A stretch of DNA of 7,321 nucleotides, taken from Candidatus Omnitrophota bacterium. GTDB lineage: Bacteria > Omnitrophota > Gorgyraeia > Gorgyraeales > Gorgyraeaceae. The DNA is taken from NCBI GenBank assembly GCA_003485765.1, contig DNHS01000035.1, positions 73,394 through 80,714 of the forward strand. Reading direction: 5' to 3'. Below the pieces are notes generated by a model. It was not told where the DNA came from, did no database searches, and worked only from the letters and a program-made list of their open reading frames with translations. Of the stretch, positions 1 to 6,354 are shown piece after piece. The position numbers and the translations under genes are program-made. Every line of letters begins with the position of its first letter. Within the stretch, counting starts at the first letter, position 1.

Positions 1-128
1 TTATTCTTGGAACTAAGGATGTGGACTGGCAGATTTTATCAGTGTCAATGATTATAAGCGCAGGGCTATTTATATTTGGCATATTCTATTTTAGAAAAAC
101 AGAGAAGTTTTTTGCAGACATAATTTAG
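1..128 (+). CDS. ABC-2 type polysaccharide export permease, C-terminal fragment (Wzm-like)
   Basis: This is the 3' end of a gene that begins before the window. Reading from base 3 gives 41 residues and a TAG stop at 126-128. The tail begins ILGTKDVDWQ, continues with one hydrophobic segment of about 16 residues (SMIISAGLFIFGIFYF), and ends in a short charged tail, RKTEKFFADII. A final membrane helix followed by a basic or acidic F-A-D-x-I tail is typical of ABC-2 permeases of the O-antigen/teichoic acid export type (Wzm, TagG). The ATPase gene starts 8 bp downstream, the usual Wzm-Wzt arrangement, and its SD overlaps this stop codon, which suggests translational coupling. The assignment rests on the tail and the neighbour, since most of the protein is outside the window. 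Confidence 0.75.
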   Translation, partial: ILGTKDVDWQILSVSMIISAGLFIFGIFYFRKTEKFFADII

Positions 129-131
129 GAG
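127..131 (+). promoter_or_regulatory. Shine-Dalgarno AGGAG fixing the GTG start of the Wzt-like gene
   Basis: AGGAG lies 5 nt before GTG at 137. Its first two bases are the last two of the permease TAG stop, so ribosomes finishing the permease end on the next initiation site. This supports the GTG start and coupled synthesis of the two transporter subunits. Confidence 0.8.
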
Positions 132-136
132 AAATA

Positions 137-1429
137 GTGGCTAACCCGATAATTGAAACAAAGAGCCTATCAAAAAAATATAGAATAACCCATAAGGAAG
201 CCTATTTTACCTTAAGAGACAGCATTGTTAATTGTTTCAAAAGTCCTTTTGGTATTTTTAAGAAGAAGAGAACTGATTCTTCAAAAGAGGATTTCTGGGC
301 CCTTAAGGATGTATCATTTGATGTTAATCCAGGTGAGGTTGTAGGTGTTATTGGCAGGAATGGTGCAGGAAAGACAACACTTTTAAAGATACTCTCCAGA
401 ATTACCTACCCTACTGAAGGCGAGATTCGCTTACGCGGAAGAGTAGGAAGTTTGCTAGAGGTCGGGACAGGATTTCATCCTGAGCTTACAGGTAGGGAAA
501 ATATCTATTTCAACGGATCTATCCTTGGAATGAAGAAAAAAGAAATAGACAAAAAGTTTGATGAGATAGTTGATTTTTCAGGAGTTGAAAAATTTATTGA
601 TACGCCTGTCAAAAGATTTTCCAGCGGCATGCAGGTGAGGCTTGCCTTTTCAGTGGCAGCCTATTTGGAACCCGAAATTCTGTTGGTAGATGAAGTTCTT
701 GCTGTTGGAGATGCTGAATTCCAGAAAAAATGTTTGGGTAAAATGAAAGATATTTCAAAAGGCGGGAGGACAATACTATTTGTAAGCCATAATATGAGCG
801 CCATACGCAATTTATGCAGCCGCGTTATAATGCTTGAAGGAGGAAAGATATCCTTAGATTCAGACTCTGAAACAGCTGTATCAAAGTATCTTGATCAGAA
901 TTTGACTCTGGGTACTTCTATTTCAGGCAAGGAATTGGAAGCAAAGATAGAAGGATATATTAATAGAGCTAATCCTTCTATACGTTTTAAAGAAATAAAA
1001 CTATTGAATCAGAATAATGAGCCTTGCAGTATTTTTAATTCTAATGAGGCTATTAAAATATGCATTACATATGAATGCCTAAATACTGTTGACAGCTTAC
1101 GTGTGAATATTTGTATAGTTGATGAAGAGAATAGAGAGATTCTTACAACAACGACCGTTGATGATGAGAAAGAAGTTAATTCTTATAGAAAGAATGCCGG
1201 TGTATATACATCGATTTGTTATATTTCACCCAATATGTTTGGAGAAAAACGGCTTTTTGTATCAGTGCATTTAGAATATCCAAAGGTAGAACATCTGGTA
1301 CTAGATAGAGTTCTAGGATTTGATGTAATATTTTTAGGATACAATAACATTTCAGCGGCTTTTAAAAATTCATTTATTAGGCCTCGTTTAAAATGGGAAA
1401 CACAGTTATTGGATTTAACAAATAGATAA
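137..1429 (+). CDS. Wzt-like polysaccharide ABC transporter ATP-binding protein with C-terminal substrate-binding domain
   Basis: This is the cytoplasmic ATPase subunit that powers export of a lipid-linked polysaccharide through the permease encoded just upstream. The nucleotide-binding domain covers about residues 1-255, with Walker A GRNGAGKT at 73-80, the family-typical GTGFHPELTGREN block at 110-122, signature FSSGM at 161-165, Walker B ILLVDE at 181-186 and switch His at 218. Residues 35-52 form a basic insertion before the first core strands, common in the Wzt/TagH/RfbB group. Residues from about 262 to 430 form a second, beta-rich domain ending in the pattern RPRLKWE, matching the Wzt C-terminal domain that in characterised systems recognises the terminal modification of the O-polysaccharide. 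At 430 aa it is full length for a two-domain Wzt; TagH-type ATPases usually lack this domain. The GTG start is chosen from the AGGAG 5 nt upstream. Exact substrate unknown. Confidence 0.93.
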   Translation: MANPIIETKSLSKKYRITHKEAYFTLRDSIVNCFKSPFGIFKKKRTDSSKEDFWALKDVSFDVNPGEVVGVIGRNGAGKTTLLKILSRITYPTEGEIRLRGRVGSLLEVGTGFHPELTGRENIYFNGSILGMKKKEIDKKFDEIVDFSGVEKFIDTPVKRFSSGMQVRLAFSVAAYLEPEILLVDEVLAVGDAEFQKKCLGKMKDISKGGRTILFVSHNMSAIRNLCSRVIMLEGGKISLDSDSETAVSKYLDQNLTLGTSISGKELEAKIEGYINRANPSIRFKEIKLLNQNNEPCSIFNSNEAIKICITYECLNTVDSLRVNICIVDEENREILTTTTVDDEKEVNSYRKNAGVYTSICYISPNMFGEKRLFVSVHLEYPKVEHLVLDRVLGFDVIFLGYNNISAAFKNSFIRPRLKWETQLLDLTNR

Positions 1430-1430
1430 C

Positions 1431-1435
1431 AGGAG
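1431..1435 (+). promoter_or_regulatory. Shine-Dalgarno AGGAG of pseB
   Basis: AGGAG sits 7 nt before ATG 1443, in the 13-bp gap after the Wzt-like stop. It supports this start and shows that pseB is read from the same transcript as the transporter genes; no promoter or terminator fits in the gap. Confidence 0.75.
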
Positions 1436-1442
1436 AATATTT

Positions 1443-2420
1443 ATGAATAATAAAGTAATACTTGTTACAGGCGGCACAGGTTCGTTTGGTAAAAAATTTA
1501 CCGAAATAGTATTGTCTAAATATAAGCCAAAAAAGCTTATTATTTTCAGCAGAGATGAAATGAAACAGTATGAAATGAAAAATATTTTTAGCGAGGAAAA
1601 ATATAAAAATATTAGATATTTTATAGGCGATGTAAGAGATTCTGAAAGACTGCATAGGGCTTTTAACGGCGTAGATATAGTTATTCATGCGGCGGCTTTA
1701 AAAATAGTCCCTACCGCTGAATATAATCCTTTTGAGGCTGTGAGGACAAATGTATTTGGAGCGGAGAATGTTATCAACGTTGCTATAGATAATAAGATTG
1801 AAAGAGTTATAGCGCTTAGCACTGATAAGGCTGTAAATCCAGTAAATCTATACGGTGCTACCAAGCTTTGCGCTGAAAAGATGTTCATTGCCGCAAATAA
1901 TTATTCACCATATGGCACAAAGTTTAGCGTGGTAAGATATGGTAATGTGTTTGGTTCGCGCGGCAGTGTGGTTCCTTTCTTTAAAGAATGCGCGCAAAAA
2001 AAAGAAGTTCCTATAACAGATAAGAATATGACGCGTTTTTGGATTACCTTGGAACAGGGTGTGGAGTTTGTATTAAGCTGTCTGGAAACAATGAAAGGCG
2101 GAGAGATATTTGTGCCTAAGATACCCAGTATGAAAATCACAGATCTTGCAAAGGCCATATGCCCTGATTGTAAGCAGAAGGTTATCGGAATAAGGCCTGG
2201 AGAGAAATTGCATGAAAGCCTATTATCTTCGGATGACGGAATCCATAGTCATGAATTTAAAGACAGGTTTATTGTTTACCCCAAAGTGGTAGGTCATAAT
2301 AGTGATAAAAAAGATGGAAAATGTTTGGGAATCGGGTTCCATGGCTATAGAAGCGATAATAATAAAGAGTGGCTGAACGCAGAACAGTTGAAAAGGATTA
2401 TAAAATCCGAGGGCTTCTAA
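1443..2420 (+). CDS. pseB: UDP-N-acetylglucosamine 4,6-dehydratase (inverting), PseB
   Basis: A short-chain dehydrogenase-type enzyme that removes water from UDP-GlcNAc and inverts C5, giving UDP-2-acetamido-2,6-dideoxy-beta-L-arabino-hexos-4-ulose, the first step to pseudaminic acid. The NAD(P)-binding loop TGGTGSFG is at residues 9-16. The catalytic segment STDKAVNPVNLYGATKL places D128, K129, Y137 and K141 with the same D-K and Tyr spacing as the Asp/Lys/Tyr triad known from Helicobacter FlaA1/PseB. MTRFWIT and GEKLHE, both typical of PseB and its close relatives, follow. Length 325 aa is close to the family norm of about 330. The ATG is preceded by AGGAG. FnlA/CapD-type dehydratases share these motifs, but the adjacent PseC decides for PseB. 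Soluble, cytoplasmic. Confidence 0.93.
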   Translation: MNNKVILVTGGTGSFGKKFTEIVLSKYKPKKLIIFSRDEMKQYEMKNIFSEEKYKNIRYFIGDVRDSERLHRAFNGVDIVIHAAALKIVPTAEYNPFEAVRTNVFGAENVINVAIDNKIERVIALSTDKAVNPVNLYGATKLCAEKMFIAANNYSPYGTKFSVVRYGNVFGSRGSVVPFFKECAQKKEVPITDKNMTRFWITLEQGVEFVLSCLETMKGGEIFVPKIPSMKITDLAKAICPDCKQKVIGIRPGEKLHESLLSSDDGIHSHEFKDRFIVYPKVVGHNSDKKDGKCLGIGFHGYRSDNNKEWLNAEQLKRIIKSEGF

Positions 2421-2482
2421 CCGACTAACTTTCTAACTCTAAATATTGTTCGAGCGAGCGAAGCGAGTCGAGAACCATACAT
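2421..2482 (+). other. 62-bp pseB-pseC spacer, the longest gap in the operon
   Basis: All other gene junctions here are overlapping or separated by 18 bp or less. The left half contains two copies of CTAACT (2425-2430 and 2433-2438). The right half is filled by a CGAG-rich repeat that runs almost to the pseC start. I see no convincing promoter pair and no hairpin followed by a T-run. Confidence 0.7.
2448..2475 (+). repeat. CGAG-rich short repeat element, possibly a dispersed REP-like unit
   Basis: The 28-bp block starts GTTC and ends GAAC. Its core, CGAGCGAGCGAAGCGAG at 2451-2467 followed by TCGAG, is a tandem series of CGAG units with small insertions. It stands out as a GC-rich island in AT-rich surroundings. 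The flanks give only a modest stem: TCGA 2450-2453 can pair with TCGA 2468-2471, extended by GT/AC across a 2-nt bulge, with a 14-nt loop. There is no downstream T-run, so it is not a standard terminator. Similar CGAG/GCGAAGCGAG strings recur between genes in several uncultured lineages as far as I recall; this is unverified here. Only one copy is visible in the window. Confidence 0.55.
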
Positions 2483-3661
2483 ATGAAACAGATACCTTAC
2501 GGCAGGCAATCTATTGATAAAGACGATGTTAAAGAAGTCGTCAAGGTTTTAAAGAGCGATTGGCTTACCCAGGGGCCAATGGTCCGGAGATTTGAAGAAG
2601 CATTGACAAAATACTGTGGGGCTAAATATGCGGTGGCTGTTTCATCAGGGACCGCGGCATTGCATTTAGCTTGTATTGCCGCAGGATTAAAAAAAGGCGA
2701 CGAAGCAATAACATCTCCCATTACGTTCCTGGCAACCCCTAATGCTGTTTTATATACAGGCGCCAAGCCTGTTTTCGCTGATATTGATTATGATACAGTA
2801 AATATTAGCCCCGGAGAGATAGAGAAAAATATTACCAAAAAGACAAAAGCTATATTGCCGGTTCATTTCGCTGGCCTCCCGTGCGATATGCCTGGAATAG
2901 CAAAAATAGCCAGAAAGCATAACTTAATAATAATAGAAGATGCTTGTCATGCATTAGGCGCGGAATACAAAGTAAGCGGGAAGTGGACAAAAGTTGGCAG
3001 CTGTAAACATTCAGATATGACAATATTCAGTTTTCATCCTGTCAAATCTATTGCTACTGGAGAAGGCGGCGCAATAACTACTAATAATAAGGAACTGTAT
3101 GAGCGGTTGATAATTTTAAGAAATCATGGTGTTACCAAAGATAATGCCAGATTTACCAATTTTTATTCTTCAATATTCCCTAAAGAAACCTGGTATTATG
3201 AAATGCAATATTTAGGATTTAATTATCGGATTACAGACATGCAGTCTGCATTAGGCATATCTCAATTAAAAAGGATCGATATTTTTCTTAAGCGCAGAAG
3301 AGAAATAGCTAGTATTTACAACAGGCAGATTTCAAAGATAGATGAAATTGAAGCCCCATTTGAAGAAAATAATGTTAGATCAGCCTGGCATTTGTATGTT
3401 ATCAGGATTAGAAAGAATAGGGGTCTAAAATCGGATAGGAATAAGTTGTTTTCTTATTTAAGAAAGGCAGGTATTGGCGTGCAGCTTCATTATATCCCAA
3501 TATATCTTCAACCTTATTATTATAAATTAGGGTATAAAAAAGGGATATGTCCTCAAGCAGAAGAGTATTATCAAACAGCGCTGAGCCTTCCTATTTATCC
3601 AATGCTGGCAAATAAAGATATAAAATATATTACAACAAAAATTTCAAAGTTTTTTTGTTAG
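2483..3661 (+). CDS. pseC: UDP-4-amino-4,6-dideoxy-N-acetyl-beta-L-altrosamine transaminase, PseC
   Basis: A PLP-dependent sugar aminotransferase (DegT/DnrJ/EryC1 family) that aminates C4 of the PseB product, using an amino acid donor (glutamate in characterised PseC). The N-terminus MKQIPYGRQSIDKDDV and SDWLTQGP at 25-32 are characteristic of PseC rather than LegC. Cofactor-site residues are visible: SSGTAALHLA at 54-63, EDACHALGA at 152-160 with D153 for the pyridine nitrogen, and the PLP-binding lysine K188 in SFHPVKSIATGEGG. Length 392 aa is slightly above Helicobacter PseC (about 375). The ATG at 2483 gives the family-typical N-terminus, yet no good SD precedes it: only GAGA at 2470-2473, at the end of the CGAG repeat, 9 nt away. 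The TAG stop overlaps the weak SD of the next gene. Confidence 0.94.
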   Translation: MKQIPYGRQSIDKDDVKEVVKVLKSDWLTQGPMVRRFEEALTKYCGAKYAVAVSSGTAALHLACIAAGLKKGDEAITSPITFLATPNAVLYTGAKPVFADIDYDTVNISPGEIEKNITKKTKAILPVHFAGLPCDMPGIAKIARKHNLIIIEDACHALGAEYKVSGKWTKVGSCKHSDMTIFSFHPVKSIATGEGGAITTNNKELYERLIILRNHGVTKDNARFTNFYSSIFPKETWYYEMQYLGFNYRITDMQSALGISQLKRIDIFLKRRREIASIYNRQISKIDEIEAPFEENNVRSAWHLYVIRIRKNRGLKSDRNKLFSYLRKAGIGVQLHYIPIYLQPYYYKLGYKKGICPQAEEYYQTALSLPIYPMLANKDIKYITTKISKFFC

Positions 3662-3668
3662 GTCATTT

Positions 3669-4550
3669 ATGATTAATAAGCTTATTATAGGTTCTGCAAA
3701 TTTTGGATTAAAGTACGGTGTTGCCAATAATAAAAGATTAACTAAAAAAGATATATTTGAAATTTTAAGATACGCAAAAAAGTTAGGTGTCTTTGGGATA
3801 GACACGGCTAAAGGGTATGGCAACGCTGAAGAGATCGTAGGTGATTATCTAAAGTTACAACGGGAAAAATCTTTCAAGATAATAACCAAGATTTTACACA
3901 AAGACTATAAAGGAGTTCAATCGGTAAAAGATGAAGTCAGAGACTCTCTCAAGAAATTAAATGTTAAATGCATAGATTTTTTATTGCTGCATTCTTTTGA
4001 GACTTATCAGGAATATAAAGACACGGCGATAACTGCTTTTGAAGAATTGATTAAAGAGGGATATATTCTCCACTGGGGGGTTTCGGTGTATTATCCGGAA
4101 GAAGCGAGACAGGTAATCTTAGACGGTTTTAGTAATTTTGCCGTAGAGTTTCCACTGAATATTTTTGACAGAAGGTTTTTGAAGCGCGATTTCTTAAAAG
4201 GCTTAAAGAAAAAAAAATGTTTTTTGTTTGCTAGATCTATTTTTCTTCAGGGGCTTTTTTTTCTTTCAGAAAAAGGCCTTACCGGTAATTTTGAGACAGT
4301 AAAGGAAAATGTATTACAGTTAAACGCATTATCGCAGCGTTTTAAAATTCCTTTGTCAGATATTTTGTTGTTATTTGCAGCCGCCAATCCTTATATTGAT
4401 GGAATAATTATAGGGGTAGATTCAAAAGAGCAGTTAAAAAAGAATCTCGGTTTTTATAAAAATTTAAAAAAATATCAAATGATGAAACATTTATTAGACA
4501 AACTTGAAGTTAATGACGAGAGGATATTACTGCCATATCTATGGCGCTAA
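3669..4550 (+). CDS. Aldo/keto reductase family oxidoreductase of the glycan locus
   Basis: An NAD(P)-dependent TIM-barrel oxidoreductase expected to interconvert a carbonyl and an alcohol. The full aldo/keto reductase tetrad is present: D45 and Y50 in DTAKGYGNAEE, K74 in IITKILH and H108 in LLLHSFE. Further family marks are HWGVSVYYPEEA at 135-146, FPLNIFDRRFL at 161-171 and the cofactor-binding GVDSKEQLKKNL at 249-260. Length 293 aa is normal. It starts 7 bp after pseC, with a short TAGG at 3659-3662 as SD. No aldo/keto reductase belongs to the classical six-enzyme pseudaminic pathway, so its substrate is not known from sequence. Relatives are often annotated inside nonulosonic acid and O-antigen loci. 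Possible roles are side-chain epimerisation through a keto intermediate or reduction of another sugar precursor; both are inference. Confidence 0.85.
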   Translation: MINKLIIGSANFGLKYGVANNKRLTKKDIFEILRYAKKLGVFGIDTAKGYGNAEEIVGDYLKLQREKSFKIITKILHKDYKGVQSVKDEVRDSLKKLNVKCIDFLLLHSFETYQEYKDTAITAFEELIKEGYILHWGVSVYYPEEARQVILDGFSNFAVEFPLNIFDRRFLKRDFLKGLKKKKCFLFARSIFLQGLFFLSEKGLTGNFETVKENVLQLNALSQRFKIPLSDILLLFAAANPYIDGIIIGVDSKEQLKKNLGFYKNLKKYQMMKHLLDKLEVNDERILLPYLWR

Positions 4551-4555
4551 TTTAA

Positions 4556-4561
4556 AAGGGG
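4556..4561 (+). promoter_or_regulatory. Shine-Dalgarno AAGGGG of the wbuX/pseA-family gene
   Basis: AAGGGG lies 7 nt before ATG 4569 and 5 nt after the reductase stop. It favours this start over the in-frame ATGs at 4599 and 4605, which lack an SD and would shorten the lead before the first cysteine pair. Confidence 0.7.
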
Positions 4562-4568
4562 CATAAAG

Positions 4569-5738
4569 ATGGCCAAAACCAATAAAGCTAACAATAATAT
4601 GGATATGGAGAGATGCGCTCGCTGTGTATTACCTATAACTTGGGAAACCTTGTATTTCGATAGTGAAGGCGTGTGTAACGTGTGTAGTAACTGGGAAAAG
4701 AAAAAGCACCTTATAAATTGGAAAGAGCGCGAAAGGATGCTTGTAAAGATATTTGAAGAAGCCAAGAAGCGAAAGGATTCATATGATTGCATAGTGCCGT
4801 TTAGCGGAGGTAAAGATTCTACTTTTATCCTTTGGGCCATTGTGAAAAAATACGGCCTGAAGCCTTTGGTTGTTTCATATGATCATTGCTTTTACAGGTC
4901 AAAGACTTTAGATAATAGGATGCGGACTTTTAGAAAGCTCGGCGTAGATGTGATTACCTTTACTCCTAACTGGCAGGTAGTTAAAAAAACTATGCTTGAG
5001 GCTTTTAAGAGAAAAGGCGATTTTTGCTGGCATTGTCATGTAGGCGTCTCGGCATATCCTATGCAGATAGCGGTAAAATTTAAGATACCTCTAGTTGTTT
5101 ACGGCGAAGGTGGAGGCGAATATGAGGGTTATTTCCGTTATGAGGAGCTGGAGGAGAGCGACGAATGGAAATTTAACCGCAGGGCAAACCTCGGCATAAG
5201 GGCAGAGGATATGGCAGGTTTTATTGGAGTTGATTTACGGGATCTCGATCCTTATATTTATCCTACCAAGGCAGAGCTTGAAAGCGTTGGCGTAAAAAGC
5301 ATGCCGTTAGGTAATTTTATTCCATGGGATGTGCAAAAACATGTTGAAATAATCAAAAAAGAATTGGATTGGAAAGAAGACGAGATAGAAAGCGGCTATC
5401 CCGGCTCGACATACGAAAAGATAGAATGCATATTTACGGGTATAAGGGATTATATCAAATACCTTAAAAGAGGGTTTTCGAGGGTGACGCATCTTGCTAC
5501 GCTTGATATAAGGCATGGCAGGATAACCCGCGAACAAGCGATGAAACTCATAAAAAAACATGAAGGGAAAAAGCCTAAAAGTTTAAGCGTATTTTTAGAA
5601 TATTTGGGCATAACTGAAGATGAATTCAATAAAATAGCGCTAAGTCATCTTATACCTCCTGCTAGGGCGATAGATCCCAAGAAGCTTCCTAAAGGCAAAA
5701 AGTTATGGGACCAGGATCAGTGGTACAGAGAAAAATAA
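4569..5738 (+). CDS. pseA: N-acetyl sugar amidotransferase (WbuX/PseA/WbpG family)
   Basis: An ATP-dependent PP-loop enzyme that converts an N-acetyl group on an activated sugar to an acetamidino group with ammonia. PseA of Campylobacter is required for the acetamidino form of pseudaminic acid; WbpG of Pseudomonas does the equivalent in B-band O-antigen. The PP-loop SGGKDS is at residues 79-84 after the strand DCIVPF. Two N-terminal pairs, C16/C19 in CARC and C36/C39 in CNVC, look like a metal-binding knuckle. A third cluster, CWHCH at 153-157, is conserved in the family. GEGGGEYEGYF at 179-189 follows. Length 389 aa fits. The HisH- and HisF-like genes directly behind it are the usual ammonia-supplying partners. 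The symbol follows the pse context; if the substrate is a UDP-sugar, wbuX or wbpG would be better. Confidence 0.88.
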   Translation: MAKTNKANNNMDMERCARCVLPITWETLYFDSEGVCNVCSNWEKKKHLINWKERERMLVKIFEEAKKRKDSYDCIVPFSGGKDSTFILWAIVKKYGLKPLVVSYDHCFYRSKTLDNRMRTFRKLGVDVITFTPNWQVVKKTMLEAFKRKGDFCWHCHVGVSAYPMQIAVKFKIPLVVYGEGGGEYEGYFRYEELEESDEWKFNRRANLGIRAEDMAGFIGVDLRDLDPYIYPTKAELESVGVKSMPLGNFIPWDVQKHVEIIKKELDWKEDEIESGYPGSTYEKIECIFTGIRDYIKYLKRGFSRVTHLATLDIRHGRITREQAMKLIKKHEGKKPKSLSVFLEYLGITEDEFNKIALSHLIPPARAIDPKKLPKGKKLWDQDQWYREK

Positions 5739-5739
5739 A

Positions 5740-6354
5740 ATGAAGATAGGCATTGTAAACTACAGCATAGGCAATATCGGATCGGTGTACAGCGCTTTTA
5801 GATTTTTTGGGTTAGACGTAAGGTTTGTGCAGGCGCCACAGGAATTAGAAAACATAGATGTTATAGTTTTAGCAGGTGTGGGGAATTTTATCACCGCGGT
5901 ACGCAGGCTAAAGGCATTAAAAATGTGGGATAAAATAGATAAAGAAGTAATTGTCAAAAAGAAGCCTATAATAGGCATATGCCTAGGCATGCAGCTTTTT
6001 GCGGATTTAAGTTATGAAGGAGGCAGGACAAAAGGTTTTGGCTGGATAAAAGGCGAAGTTGTCAAGATGGACAGCAAAGATTTAAGAATACCGCATATAG
6101 GCTGGAACAGGGTAAATACCTCCGGCAAAGGCATATTTAACGGCATACAAAGTAACTACTTTTATTTTATGCACAGCTATCACTTTATTCCGAAAAATAA
6201 AAATCTGATTTGCGGCGTCACGGATTATGGCGATTTGAAAATTGTTTCCGCTGTCAGGAAAGACAATATAATAGGTGTCCAGTTCCATCCGGAAAAAAGC
6301 CAGAGCGGCGGTTTGAGGCTTTTGAAAAATATAATAGAGGAGATAAATTGTTAA
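5740..6354 (+). CDS. wbuY: HisH-like glutamine amidotransferase (WbuY/HisH2), ammonia donor for the sugar amidotransferase
   Basis: A class I glutaminase that releases ammonia from glutamine. The catalytic triad is complete: C81 in GICLGMQ, and H183 and E185 in QFHPEKS. K186 right after the triad Glu corresponds to the HisH lysine that docks on HisF Asp98. The oxyanion loop is AGVGNF (45-50), where histidine-pathway HisH normally has PGVGAF. Length 204 aa is that of a free-standing HisH. The ATG lies 1 nt after the previous stop, with only a weak purine-rich SD inside the preceding gene, so coupled translation is likely. By homology alone it would be called hisH, but its position behind a WbuX/PseA gene and ahead of a HisF with a lost active site argues for WbuY. 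No histidine gene is nearby. Confidence 0.88.
   Translation: MKIGIVNYSIGNIGSVYSAFRFFGLDVRFVQAPQELENIDVIVLAGVGNFITAVRRLKALKMWDKIDKEVIVKKKPIIGICLGMQLFADLSYEGGRTKGFGWIKGEVVKMDSKDLRIPHIGWNRVNTSGKGIFNGIQSNYFYFMHSYHFIPKNKNLICGVTDYGDLKIVSAVRKDNIIGVQFHPEKSQSGGLRLLKNIIEEINC
6338..6342 (+). promoter_or_regulatory. Shine-Dalgarno AGGAG defining the TTG start of wbuZ
   Basis: AGGAG, within the longer purine run AGAGGAGA at 6336-6343, lies 5 nt before TTG 6348, inside the last codons of wbuY. It outweighs the in-frame ATG at 6210, which would add 46 residues unrelated to HisF. From the TTG the protein begins MLTKRIIP, the standard HisF N-terminus. Confidence 0.85.

Noticed and set aside
1377..1688. Antisense open frame of about 103 codons across the wzt-pseB junction
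   Set aside because: It overlaps two well-supported genes, has a low-complexity aromatic/Ile-rich translation with no recognisable domain, and lies opposite coding sequence; other minus-strand frames at 1685-2158, 2497-2766, 4547-4840, 5307-5561, 5760-5990, 6082-6288 and 6461-6655 fail for the same reasons.
2448..2475. CRISPR repeat or integration attachment site
   Set aside because: Only one copy is visible, with no spacers, cas genes, integrase or tRNA gene nearby.
2421..2482. Internal promoter or rho-independent terminator in the pseB-pseC spacer
   Set aside because: TAAATATT-like bases could serve as a -10, but no suitable -35 is spaced to it. The repeat's stem is weak and bulged, and no T-run follows.
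1443..3661. Legionaminic acid genes legB/legC in place of pseB/pseC
   Set aside because: The dehydratase has the GGTGSFG loop and MTRFWIT motif of PseB, and the aminotransferase begins IPYGRQSI with SDWLTQGP, both PseC features; LegB and LegC N-termini differ.
6210..6347. Upstream ATG extension of the HisF-like gene by 46 residues
   Set aside because: The extra residues overlap wbuY out of frame, do not resemble HisF, and lack an SD. TTG 6348 has AGGAG at 5 nt and gives the exact HisF N-terminus.
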